DNA from: PALSA-894 sp963828625
GTDB taxonomy: Bacteria; Pseudomonadota; Alphaproteobacteria; Rhizobiales; Xanthobacteraceae
Length of the DNA stretch: 64,000 nt
Assembly: GCA_963828625.1 (NCBI GenBank)
Contig: CAWHEX010000008.1
Location: 62,001 to 126,000, forward strand
Reading direction: 5' to 3'
The position numbers were made by a program, and so were the translations under genes. The notes below the pieces were generated by a model that saw only the letters and a program-made list of their open reading frames with translations, was not told the origin of the DNA and ran no database searches. Every line of letters starts with the position of its first letter. Position 1 is the stretch's first letter. This document shows positions 43,777 through 51,431 of this stretch, in pieces.

Positions 43777-43831
43777 GCGCCTTCGCCTCGATCTGGCGGA
43801 TTGCGAATCGCGCGTCACCGAGAACTGCTGG
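43777..43831 (-). repeat. Inverted near-identical copy of an rpoD region 4.2 segment
   Basis: The minus strand here matches rpoD positions 41798-41850 (the segment encoding QQFSVTRERIRQIEAKA) almost base for base; differences are confined to a short stretch around 43801-43808 with one extra T. It covers only about 53 bp, is out of frame, and is not flanked by other sigma sequences. It may be a chimera point or a short duplicated fragment. Confidence 0.75.
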
Positions 43832-43849
43832 AAGCTCAGACGTCCAAGT

Positions 43850-44425
43850 CGGAGCAGGAAGCTGGAGCTCTTGGATAATTGCCAATTCGGGACGCCCCAC
43901 AAGTGCCGTCGATTTTCGAAGGTCGAGCCGCGAGGCTCGTCCTTTGGGTGGGAAGTCACGCACGGTTAGTATCTGGATGGCTGAAAAGTCGATAGGTCGG
44001 TTGAATGTACTTTGACCGAAGTGCTTCTCACGCCGCCAATTTGCCTCATCGGCGCAGTTAGGTATACGGCGCGTTTCAGATCAGCGTCGCTGTAATGACG
44101 ATATTTCTGCGAAACGTAATTGAGAATACTGTCTAATTCTCCGCTACCGATTGGCTGCTCGCTAAATAACGTATCTCCTTCTGCCAGATGAAATCATTAA
44201 CCGGCTTGGGTGAGTCCACGTCTGCAAATTTGGGATAGCCTTTTTAATTTCTTGATGTGCATCTCGAATACGTATGGTCCACGCTTCTGCCTTAACAATG
44301 CATCCTGTTAGCCGCTTTCGGCTACGACGGTGAGACTCATATTCGGCAAGATAAAACAGCTTATGAAGCGCAAAGTACGACACGCCGTCAGCAACTCGCG
44401 CGAGCCGGTCCGGCAATTTCGGCAA
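43850..44425 (-). CDS. Panacea domain (SocA/DUF4065-like) protein, frameshifted
   Basis: Last gene of the low-G+C cassette. The N-terminal part reads VSYFALHKLFYLAEYESHRR and the C-terminal part, in a shifted frame, LDSILNYVSQKYRHYSDADL-KRAVYLTAPM, then HFGQSTFNRPIDFSAIQIL. This pairing is typical of Panacea domains, which occur in antitoxins of several toxin-antitoxin systems. At least two frame changes lie between 44220 and 44030. The frame is open upstream to 44506, right at the preceding gene's stop, so the real start may lie before the TTG at 44425. The 3' end merges into the rpoD-like fragment and is uncertain. Confidence 0.6.
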
Positions 44426-44506
44426 CCGCTTCAGACGTGGGACGTTGATCTGATGAGGCAGGTCTACGCGGAGTTTGGTCTGAAAGTTTCCGATAGAAAT
44501 TGATAG

Positions 44507-45074
44507 TCAGCTAGTTGATTGAAAAAACTGCGATGGATCATCGCTCTTAGGGCCGGGGTGGTCGAGAGCGACCAAGATGCGGCCGTACCAGTTGAATGCT
44601 TTTCGGGTAGCAGATGACAGTTCTATCCCGTGCGGCTCGATTGCCTTGATGGCGTTAAGCGCCTGCGCTCCCAGCGTAACGACGATCTTTGGGTCAACTA
44701 AGTCAATTTGCTTCCTCAAGAAGTTGGAGCAGTTCAGCAATTCAATTTTAGACGGCGTCGCATTATTTCCGTTTTCGTCCTTGGGATTGCAGAGAGCTGC
44801 ATTCGTGATGAAGCAATCGTGGCAACTCAAGCCTACTTGTTCCAGTAACGCCTCAAAGTTCTCGCCTGCTCTGTCTCCGTGAAATGGTATCGCCGATGCG
44901 TCTGCCCCAAGACGTCCGGGTGCTCCTCCGATGATCACAATTGGTGAATGGATTACGAGCCGCTCGCTGGTCCAACAACCCGAATGCTGTCGACCATGCG
45001 TGGGCAGGGCGCGCAAGCCTCGCCTGCTTTGTAAGGCTCGCAAATTCGAGTTCCCTCTCGCGAGTTGAGGTCAT
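44507..45074 (-). CDS. Uracil-DNA glycosylase family protein, one frameshift
   Basis: About 188 residues of the UDG superfamily (family 4/5-like). After correcting one extra base near 44950-45020, the N-terminus reads KQAR, then CAPCPRMVDSIRVVGPASGS with the CxxC that usually ligates a 4Fe-4S cluster. Motif 1 is IIGGAPGRLGADASAIPFHG, where family members usually have GEAPG, so the Glu is Gly here; LCNPKDENGNNATP follows, and LDHPGP sits where HPSP normally lies. It would remove uracil or a modified base from DNA, if active. It starts 7 bp after the TS-like gene, in the same operon. Confidence 0.75.
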
Positions 45075-45081
45075 TTTGCGA

Positions 45082-45769
45082 TTAAAGTTCGGAGTTTGCC
45101 AGGCTCGTCACAGTAAGCCCGGACTGAGTTGACGATTGAGCGTAGGGTTTCTTACCAATTCGTGGGCCATCAAATCGAAGTAGTTGACCTAAGCCAATGT
45201 AATTGCCGAGAGCCTTCTTTAGGAAGTCGTAATTCCGGTAGACTGCAACCAAGTCGATTACGTCATCGCGGCTCCACAACACTTCGAGATATTGAAGGCA
45301 AGGACTTCCAATTGGTTTCAGCAACTCCAATAGCGGCGAAGATGTGTGGGCAACCAAAGCTGCTTCTGGTTTGATTCTCCAATTCGATAGCGCGTGCACT
45401 ATGTTTTCTAACTGGTTCTCGCTGCCATCGAAAATGATAAGCCTGCCGAAATACGTGCCCCATGGCGCGCGAAGCCGACGTTTCTTTTTGTTTTTCTTCA
45501 GGCTGGTCCCATCTCTCGTAGAACTCAGAGCGGGTCTCAGTTTTCTTCTTTCCGACATAGGGGAACAGAACCTTCACTACGACTGAAAGACGATCATTGG
45601 AGCCAACTGACTTTGGATCGAATTTCCTGAGCCACGAACGGCTAAAATTTGTCTGATTGTCGATCTCTACTACAAGGTTGCGAACACGATGCTCAGGACT
45701 CTTGAGGACAGACCTAGACGCCTTCTTCCATGCGTCCACGACATCCGAGCCCGTAATGAGGTCAACCAT
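45082..45769 (-). CDS. Thymidylate synthase-like protein, one frameshift
   Basis: About 229 residues. The N-terminus (DLITGSDVVDAWKKA, then RNLVVEIDNQTNFSRSW) and the C-terminal part (PCLQYLEVLW, DLVAVYRNYDFLKKALGNYI, GLGQLL) match thymidylate synthase-like folds, with the PC dipeptide at the catalytic cysteine position and the Arg-x-x-Asp phosphate/substrate segment. Relatives methylate or hydroxymethylate deoxynucleoside monophosphates. An extra base near 45492 shifts the frame. Its ATG overlaps the MazG stop as TGATG, so the two are translationally coupled. Whether it acts on dUMP or dCMP cannot be told. Confidence 0.65.
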
Positions 45770-46618
45770 CAGGCGTCACCAACTGGACAGCCGACATATC
45801 GAAGCGCGGGTTCGTCAAGATCGACCTCGATCGTTCCGCCACCATTTGTAATAAGCTCACGATATACTTGACACCCGTGCCATACCGCATGTTGCCATTG
45901 TTTCACGGTGCAAGCCCTAACCTCGAACTTGCTGCCTAGGCTCATCACGGTCTTAAGCAGGCTAAAGGGCACCGATCAATTCGCCAGAAAAGTCATGGTC
46001 TTCAGCGATATTGAAGACAATGGCCGAGATGGCCTCTTCGACGATTGCTGCTCGAGCGCCGTCTTCATTCTCGTCAGTGGTGGGATCGCTCTTTCGTTTC
46101 AACTTTAGAATTCGCCGCATGACTGGCGACCATCCGAGGTAGGCCATAAACGAAAGATGAAAGATGTCGTGAATCGATAGTGGTCCGGCTCATGCGAATT
46201 GTCGCTCAATGCGTCGCCGATTTGCATCCCGTCGACGCTCATCGTTGAGCGTTGAGTCGTTGGATTAGGCAAACTGTACGGTCAAGGATCTCGGAAATCG
46301 CTCACCGTCTTTGAAGTTCTCGTCAAAGTGAGTGATTTCGCCTTCATCGAATCGAGATTAGCTTTTGCAAATTCTTGCAGCGATGTCGCCAAGTCGTAAC
46401 TTATGAATCGATGCGAGGCTGGAAATATACCAAAGCAGATCGCCGAGCTCTTCGCTCAGTTGCTCTTGAAGTTTTGGGAACGGAAGGCTGTCACGCGTGC
46501 GCTTCTTAAATAGCGAAAAGACTGTCCCGACCTCGCCGGACAACCCATACAGGGAGATAGTCGACTTTTTCGTTTCGTCGGTCTTAAACGCTTCGTCCTA
46601 GTAAGAATCGAAGTCCAT
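45769..46618 (-). CDS. MazG-type nucleoside triphosphate pyrophosphohydrolase with MazG_C domain (disrupted)
   Basis: About 282 residues when frames are joined. The N-terminal MazG domain reads GLSGEVGTVFSLFKKRTRD, then LSEELGDLLWYISSLA (the EE-x-GD metal site) and FKDGERFPRSLTVQF. The C-terminal MazG_C-like part reads QIGDALSDNS, YRFHDIFHLSFMAYLGWSP, KRKSDP, VEEAISAIVFNIAEDHDF and TVKQWQHAVWHG. The enzyme would hydrolyse NTP or dNTP to the monophosphate and pyrophosphate. A TAG at codon 7 (46598-46600) replaces an expected Gln codon and at least four indels break the frame (near 46360, 46265, 46170 and 45970), so it is either badly sequenced or decaying. First gene of the cassette. Confidence 0.68.
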
Positions 46619-47215
46619 TACATTCCCCCCAAGAATTTCCGTAATAGATAGCTCGATACGCCTCTGTGCAACTAGACGGCGCAGCATTCGACCATCGAGT
46701 TTTCATCCGATTATAGGAACAAAAGCCTTGTAATGAGATAAGAACGAGTGTAAGGTCCTATGAAGGCGCGGGACGCCGCGTTCGCCGTGAAATGCCGGCG
46801 CTCGCTTCGGCGGGGCCGGTGCTGGTCCGTTCGGCTCGTCCGGCGGATCGGCGGTGGAGCGCCGGGAGGCGCAGCGTCCGGGCGGTGAGCCTCGCAAACT
46901 CACCATCGCGGGACGCGCGCGCCCCGGGATGGGCCTCGCAAACCCATTCCGGAAAACCGGACGGCGCGCGGGTCGTTCCGCGCAACGTCCGCGGTGCGCG
47001 AACCGCTCCGATCGCAAGGAGCGGGTGAGGGCCTCGCAAGCCCTGGCGCCTCCCGGCGCTCCATTGTGTTTCCGGGAGCGAAAGGGCAACCCGCGGCCCT
47101 CACCGAAACGGGCAGCGGAGCTTTGCGTGCGCCCTTGACCAATGCGGGCTTTAGCCCGCGCCCTTGACCATGACGCCGAACATCGCTTGATGGTTTGCCT
47201 GAGCGCGAGAACGGC
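46619..47215. other. Non-coding interval: cassette upstream region plus structured repeat
   Basis: From 46619 to about 46760 the sequence is A+T rich and probably carries the promoter of the MazG cassette on the minus strand. From about 46790 the base composition jumps to very high G+C and holds the inverted-repeat element described separately. No gene is supported. Confidence 0.6.
46855..47063. repeat. Large inverted-repeat element with three CCTCGCAA-loop hairpins
   Basis: Perfect 18-bp arms TGGAGCGCCGGGAGGCGC (46855-46872) and its complement (47046-47063) enclose three hairpins that share the loop CCTCGCAA but have different stems: GGTGAG/CTCACC, GATGGG/CCCATT and AGGG/CCCT. Different stems with a constant loop suggest selection on structure. 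A smaller related element lies at 60555-60639. Confidence 0.7.
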
Positions 47216-47671
47216 ATGGCGGCGTACGTCTGGAACACCAACCACCGCATGTGGAGCATCGTCCCGCCGTTCCGGGAGAGCCTGCACGTGCTCAAGGCCT
47301 ACATCGTCGACCCGGCCGCCTATGTCTATTGGTCCACGCCGCGGCTCTATGACGAGATCGCGGTCGGCGATACCGCCTACATCTATTGCACCGTGGACAA
47401 TCAGGGGATCATCGCGGCCGGCCGCGTCGCGGAGCGCCCGCGCGAGCTGCTGCCCGCGAACGCGGGCCTGTTCGCCTATCCGGATCGCCTGACGCCCGCG
47501 GGCTGGACCGAGGCCGTCGCGCCGTCGCCGTGGAAGACCGGGATTCGCATGGAGCGCACGTTCTGGGACGCGCCGGTCAATGCGCCGGGCTTCCGCCCCG
47601 CGCACGGCACGATCAACCGCCTGAGCGACGCGGAGGAAACGGCGATCGCCGAGGCGGTTGCACAGGGCTGA
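47216..47671 (+). CDS. EVE-like domain protein
   Basis: The 151-residue product (AAYVWNTNHRMWSIVPPF at the start, VGDTAYIYCTVDNQGIIAAG in the middle, TFWDAPVNAPGF near the end) has the PUA-like EVE pattern: an early Trp, then a central Asp-x-Ala-Tyr-Ile strand and a Gly-Ile-x-Ala-Ala-Gly strand. EVE domains read modified bases in DNA or RNA. G+C content is like the chromosome, unlike the cassette beside it. I chose the ATG at 47216; an upstream TTG at 47195 is less likely. Confidence 0.65.
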   Translation: MAAYVWNTNHRMWSIVPPFRESLHVLKAYIVDPAAYVYWSTPRLYDEIAVGDTAYIYCTVDNQGIIAAGRVAERPRELLPANAGLFAYPDRLTPAGWTEAVAPSPWKTGIRMERTFWDAPVNAPGFRPAHGTINRLSDAEETAIAEAVAQG

Positions 47672-47745
47672 CGCGCCAACTTCCGCTGCGTAGCCAAGGC
47701 CGCGCGCTGTCATGCATCATCGCGCTCCATCACATGGGGAGCGGT

Positions 47746-47946
47746 ATGAAATCTCTGGCAGTGGCATTCGCGGTTCTGGCGTCGTCGATCGCGTTTTCGG
47801 ACGCGGGGTGGGCGCAAGCGAAGAAGGGTGCGAGCAGCGCCGGGAGCTGCCCCGGCGGCATCTCGGCCTGCATCGCGCGCTGCCAGAAGGCCGGCGGCCA
47901 GCCGCGCAACTGCCCGACGTATTGCCAGCGGCAAAAGGGCTGCTAG
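47746..47946 (+). CDS. Small secreted cysteine-rich protein
   Basis: A 66-residue product: Sec signal peptide of about 27 residues, then a mature peptide of roughly 38 residues with five Cys (SCPGGISACIARCQKAGG, then NCPTYCQRQKGC adding to six with the last residue). GGGGAG precedes the ATG at 47746. Similar tiny Cys-rich exported proteins occur in Bradyrhizobium-type genomes without known function. The Cys would form disulfides in the periplasm. Confidence 0.7.
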   Translation: MKSLAVAFAVLASSIAFSDAGWAQAKKGASSAGSCPGGISACIARCQKAGGQPRNCPTYCQRQKGC

Positions 47947-48074
47947 CGGCGGTTTTCTCCCGGCCGGGCGGGCTTCGTCCGGCTGATGCGGACTTCAATT
48001 TCATTGATCTGACGGGGCGGCGAAAACGTGCTAGGCAGGCGCGTTTTCCGATCGTTTCCGCGCGAGGGTCCGTG

Positions 48075-49263
48075 ATGTCCGTTGCCGCCGGCCGTGAATT
48101 CCTCTCGATCCCGGGTCCGACCGTCATTCCGGACGCCGTGCTCGCCGCCATGCAGAAGCCGGCGGTCGACATCTATTCGGGCCCGCTCGTCGCGCTGACC
48201 GACACGCTGCTCGCGGACGTCTCGAAGATCTTCAACACCAGGGGCAGGAGCTACATCTACGCGGCGAACGGCCACGGCGCGTGGGAGGCAGCCCTCACCA
48301 ATGTGCTGTCGCGCGGCGACAAGGTGCTGGTGCTGGAAAGCGGCCGCTTCGCGATCGCGTGGGGCGAGGCCGCGAAGATGCTCGGCGCCGAGGTGGAGGT
48401 TTTGACCGGCGACGAACGCCGCGCCGTGCAGCCGGAGGCGGTCGAGAAGCGGCTGAAGGCGGACACGAAAGGCGAGATCAAGGCGATACTGGTGGCGCAG
48501 GTCGACACCGCGGCCGGCGTGCAGAACGACATCGCGGCGATCTAGCGCGGCGCGACGCGCTGCCGGTCACGACGCGCTGCTGCTGGTCGATGCGGTCGCC
48601 TCGCTCGGCTGCATGCCGTTCGAGATGGACAAGTGGGGCGTGGACGTCGCGATGGCGGGCTCGCAGAAGGGCCTGATGACGCCGCCGGGGCTGGGCTTCG
48701 TCGCCTCCGGCCCGCGCGCGCGCGATGCGCACAAAAAGGCCGACATGCGCACGCCCTACTGGGACTGGACGTTCCGCGACGGCGATCTGCATTACCACAA
48801 ATACTGCGGCACCCCGCCGGAGCACCTGCTGTTCGGCCTGCGCGCCGCGCTCGACCTCATGTTCGCCGAGGGGCTGGAGAACGTGTTTCACCGCCACCGC
48901 CTGCTCGCGGAGGCGACGCGCCGCGCCGTCGGCGCCTGGTCGGAAGGACAGGCGGTGGGCTTCAGCATTTCGGAGCCGGAAGAACGCTCCGATACCGTGA
49001 CCACCGTGATGATGCGCAACGGCAGCGGCTCGAACGCGATCGCGGATTACTGCCGCGAGAAATGCGGCGTGGTGCTCGGCCGGGGGCTCGGCTCGCACGA
49101 GGGCAAGGCGTTTCGCATCGCCCATATGGGGCACGTCAACGCGCCGATGATCCTCGGCACGCTCAGCGTGGTGGAGATGGCGCTCAACGCGCTCGGCCTC
49201 CCCCACGGCAAGGGCGGCGCGCAGGCGGCGGTGGAATTTCTCGCGAAGTCGGTGCCGGCTTAA
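48075..49263 (+). CDS. Alanine/serine-glyoxylate aminotransferase family protein, frameshifted
   Basis: About 395 residues of the class V PLP family: FLSIPGPTVIPDAVLAAM at the start, AANGHGAWEAALTNVL, the PLP Asp in LLLVDAVASLG and the Schiff-base Lys in MAGSQKGLMTPPGLGF. Members transfer amino groups from alanine or serine to glyoxylate, or act on related substrates. The frame is broken around 48545-48575 by one net extra base. It stands alone between a small secreted protein and a minus-strand hypothetical. Confidence 0.88.
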
Positions 49264-49270
49264 GCAAAAC

Positions 49271-49300
49271 GGCCGGCGTCACGGCCGGCCGCTTGCTGTT
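49271..49300 (+). terminator. Probable terminator after the aminotransferase
   Basis: GGCCGG (49271-49276) pairs with CCGGCC (49285-49290), followed by GCTTGCTGTTT; it lies 8 bp after the stop codon. The stem is short and the T-tract imperfect. Confidence 0.4.
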
Positions 49301-49316
49301 TCAAAACGCGGAAGAA

Positions 49317-49562
49317 CTAGTCGCACTTCTTGCGCGTCACCGTGCGGGTGCTGCCGTCCGGCGCGGTCTCGGTCACCGATACGGATTTGCATTCCGGACC
49401 CCCACGCACCTCGCGCTCGATGATGCGATCGCGCCGGGGAGGGGGTGGCTCGCCGATCCGCACGCCGACGCCCGGAACCTCGACCGCGATCTGCGCCTGC
49501 GACGCCGGCGCGAAGGCCGTGAACGCGACGGTCGCCGTCACCAATACGATCCAGTGTTTCAT
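49317..49562 (-). CDS. Small secreted hypothetical protein
   Basis: An 81-residue product with a Sec signal peptide (hydrophobic core to about residue 23, APASQA-like cleavage) and a mature part rich in Pro and Arg (EPPPPRRDRIIEREVRGG) ending TRKKCD with two Cys. I recognise only a general resemblance to short periplasmic proteins of Hyphomicrobiales. The ATG at 49562 gives the signal peptide; longer upstream frames lack it. Confidence 0.65.
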   Translation of the reverse strand: MKHWIVLVTATVAFTAFAPASQAQIAVEVPGVGVRIGEPPPPRRDRIIEREVRGGPECKSVSVTETAPDGSTRTVTRKKCD

Positions 49563-49648
49563 GGCACTTCTCCGTGTCTGCCCTGATCCCCTAACGTGCC
49601 GGGGATGGGCAAGTTCCCGCATTTGGGCGGGTTCCACGGGAAGAAATA

Positions 49649-49933
49649 TCAGCGTGCGCCGGCCCGCCGCGCGTTGCGATCGCGCTCCTTCACGGCTTCC
49701 TTCTCGGCGTCGTCGGCGCGGATCACCTGCTTGATGTTCATCGGCGGCAGGCCGGATTTTTCACTGATCTCACGATCCTGCTGCGCGATGAAGGCCTTCG
49801 CGGGCTCATCGCGGTCGAGTCCGCCGAGAATGTCGGCCGGGACGCGGCGGTTCGAGCGCTGCGAGCCGTCCTCGTAGGTGACGTTGAAGAACACGAATTC
49901 GCCGGTGGCGCGTGTACCTGGTTTCCGAGCCAT
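49649..49933 (-). CDS. Conserved hypothetical protein
   Basis: A 94-residue cytoplasmic protein (MARKPGTRATGEFVFFNVTY, then DGSQRSNRRVPADILGGLD and an acidic, Arg-rich tail). It resembles short hypothetical proteins I recall in Bradyrhizobium-like genomes; there is no known domain. The ATG at 49933 fits; an ATG five codons upstream (49948) is possible. Confidence 0.65.
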   Translation of the reverse strand: MARKPGTRATGEFVFFNVTYEDGSQRSNRRVPADILGGLDRDEPAKAFIAQQDREISEKSGLPPMNIKQVIRADDAEKEAVKERDRNARRAGAR

Positions 49934-50085
49934 GTTGTTTTTCCTCACGCAAAGCCGCGCCCGGGCGCCGGGATAGACGGCGGGGGAGCCGATTGCAAGC
50001 GCGGGGCCGGTTGCCCGGCCGTCCGGACGTTGCCATCGGCTGCGCCGCGGGGCATCACTTTGCGCGGGCCTTGAGGGGAAAAAGG

Positions 50086-50487
50086 ATGTCCGATCCGGCC
50101 AAAAGGGAGAGCAGCGCGCCGCGCGGTGCGCTCACTGTGCGCACCATCGCGATGCCGGCCGACACCAATGCCAACGGCGACATCTTCGGCGGCTGGGTGA
50201 TGGCGCATATGGATCAGGCTGGCGGCATTGCGGGCGTCGAGCGCGCGCAAGGCCGCGTCGTCACGATCAAGGTCGATACGATGACCTTCATCAAGGCGAT
50301 GCGCGTCGGCGACGTGCTGGAGGTCTACACCGAGGTGGAGAGCGTCGGCCGCACCTCGATGAAGATTCACATCGAGGCGTGGGCGCAACGCTTCCAGACC
50401 CACGACCGCGACAAGGTCACCGACGCAACCTTCACATTCGTCCATGTCGGCGACGATGGCCGGCCGTGCGCGATTCCGCCGGGGTGA
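50086..50487 (+). CDS. Acyl-CoA thioesterase, YciA-type hotdog
   Basis: The 133-residue product is a single hotdog fold with the YciA-family motif NANGDIFGGWVMAHMDQAGG, whose Asp is catalytic, and VTIKVDTMTFIKAMRVGD. It hydrolyses acyl-CoA esters in the cytoplasm. GAGGGG lies 8 bp before the ATG at 50086. Convergent with the SDR gene, 10 bp away. Confidence 0.92.
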   Translation: MSDPAKRESSAPRGALTVRTIAMPADTNANGDIFGGWVMAHMDQAGGIAGVERAQGRVVTIKVDTMTFIKAMRVGDVLEVYTEVESVGRTSMKIHIEAWAQRFQTHDRDKVTDATFTFVHVGDDGRPCAIPPG

Positions 50488-50497
50488 CGTCCGGATC

Positions 50498-51334
50498 TCA
50501 GCGCGCCGCCGCTTCGTCCATCGCCGCCGCGATGGCGGCAAATCGCTGCTTTACCTCGCTGCGCATCTCCGGATGCGTGAACACATAGAGTTTCTCCTCG
50601 CGGATCGCCGCGAGGGTGCGCGCAGCGACGTCCGCGGGATCGAGGCCCGCGTTTTGGAGTCGCGCACTCTCCGCGGCGAGCGTGCCCGCAGCGCTTGCAG
50701 GATCCGGCGCTGGCATCGGCCCGTAGGCTTCCGGACGATTGCGCCCGCTCTCGCTGATACGGGTGCGAACGAAGCCGGGGCAGAGCACAGTCACGCCAAT
50801 TCCAATCGGCTTGAGCTCCTTGGCCAGCCCCTCCGACATGGCGATCACCGCAGATTTGCTTGTCGCGTAAGGGCTGAAACCGAGCCCGGTCTGCAATCCC
50901 GCCATCGACGCCGAATTGACGAAGTGGCCGCCTTCGCCGTGGCCACGGATATGCGGAAGGAAGGCATGGACGCCGTGAAGGACTCCCATGACGTTGACGT
51001 CGAGGACCCATCGCCACGTTTCGAGCGCGATGTTGTCGCTGCCGCTGCCACCTGCAACACCGGCATTGTTGCAGACGATATGGACGCGTCCGAATTCCGC
51101 GAAAGAAGCATTCGCCGCGCGTTCAATGCTTGCCGGATCCGCAACATTGCAGGCCATGCCGCGCACGGCCGGACCGAGGCCTTGCAGGCGTTCAACGGAG
51201 GCCGCCAGCGCGTCCGCTTCGATGTCGGCAAGCATCACGTTCATGCCTGCTTCTGCAAAAGCCCGGCCGAGCGCGAACCCGATGCCGCTCGCTCCGCCGG
51301 TCACGAACGCGGTTCTGCCGGCAAGTTTTTGCAT
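50498..51334 (-). CDS. SDR family NAD(P)-dependent oxidoreductase
   Basis: The 278-residue product is a classical short-chain dehydrogenase: the cofactor motif TGGASGIG near the N-terminus, an ADIEAD segment, NNAG, the catalytic Ser in NSASMAG and the YATSK active-site motif, then CPGFVRT. The Asp after strand 2 suggests NAD preference. Substrate unknown. It is divergent from the luciferase-like oxidoreductase gene, about 98 bp apart. Confidence 0.93.
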   Translation of the reverse strand: MQKLAGRTAFVTGGASGIGFALGRAFAEAGMNVMLADIEADALAASVERLQGLGPAVRGMACNVADPASIERAANASFAEFGRVHIVCNNAGVAGGSGSDNIALETWRWVLDVNVMGVLHGVHAFLPHIRGHGEGGHFVNSASMAGLQTGLGFSPYATSKSAVIAMSEGLAKELKPIGIGVTVLCPGFVRTRISESGRNRPEAYGPMPAPDPASAAGTLAAESARLQNAGLDPADVAARTLAAIREEKLYVFTHPEMRSEVKQRFAAIAAAMDEAAAR

Positions 51335-51431
51335 AACTTTCCCCTGCGGCCGCTAGACTATACACAAGCCCATCAGGTCACCACCGACACAGCCGCAGCG
51401 AGCCAGCGTGGCGGAGTCCAAAAGGTACTTC

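Noticed and set aside
43777..43831. A second sigma-70 gene
   Set aside because: Only about 53 bp match, out of frame, with no region 2 or 3 sequence around it.
44938..45132. Possible small plus-strand gene antisense to the UDG start
   Set aside because: Lies opposite a recognisable UDG N-terminus and has no ribosome binding site.
46265..46618. Alternative genetic code in the mazG gene (TAG and TAA in place of Gln)
   Set aside because: The TAA disappears if nearby indels are corrected, and the other cassette genes use normal stop codons.
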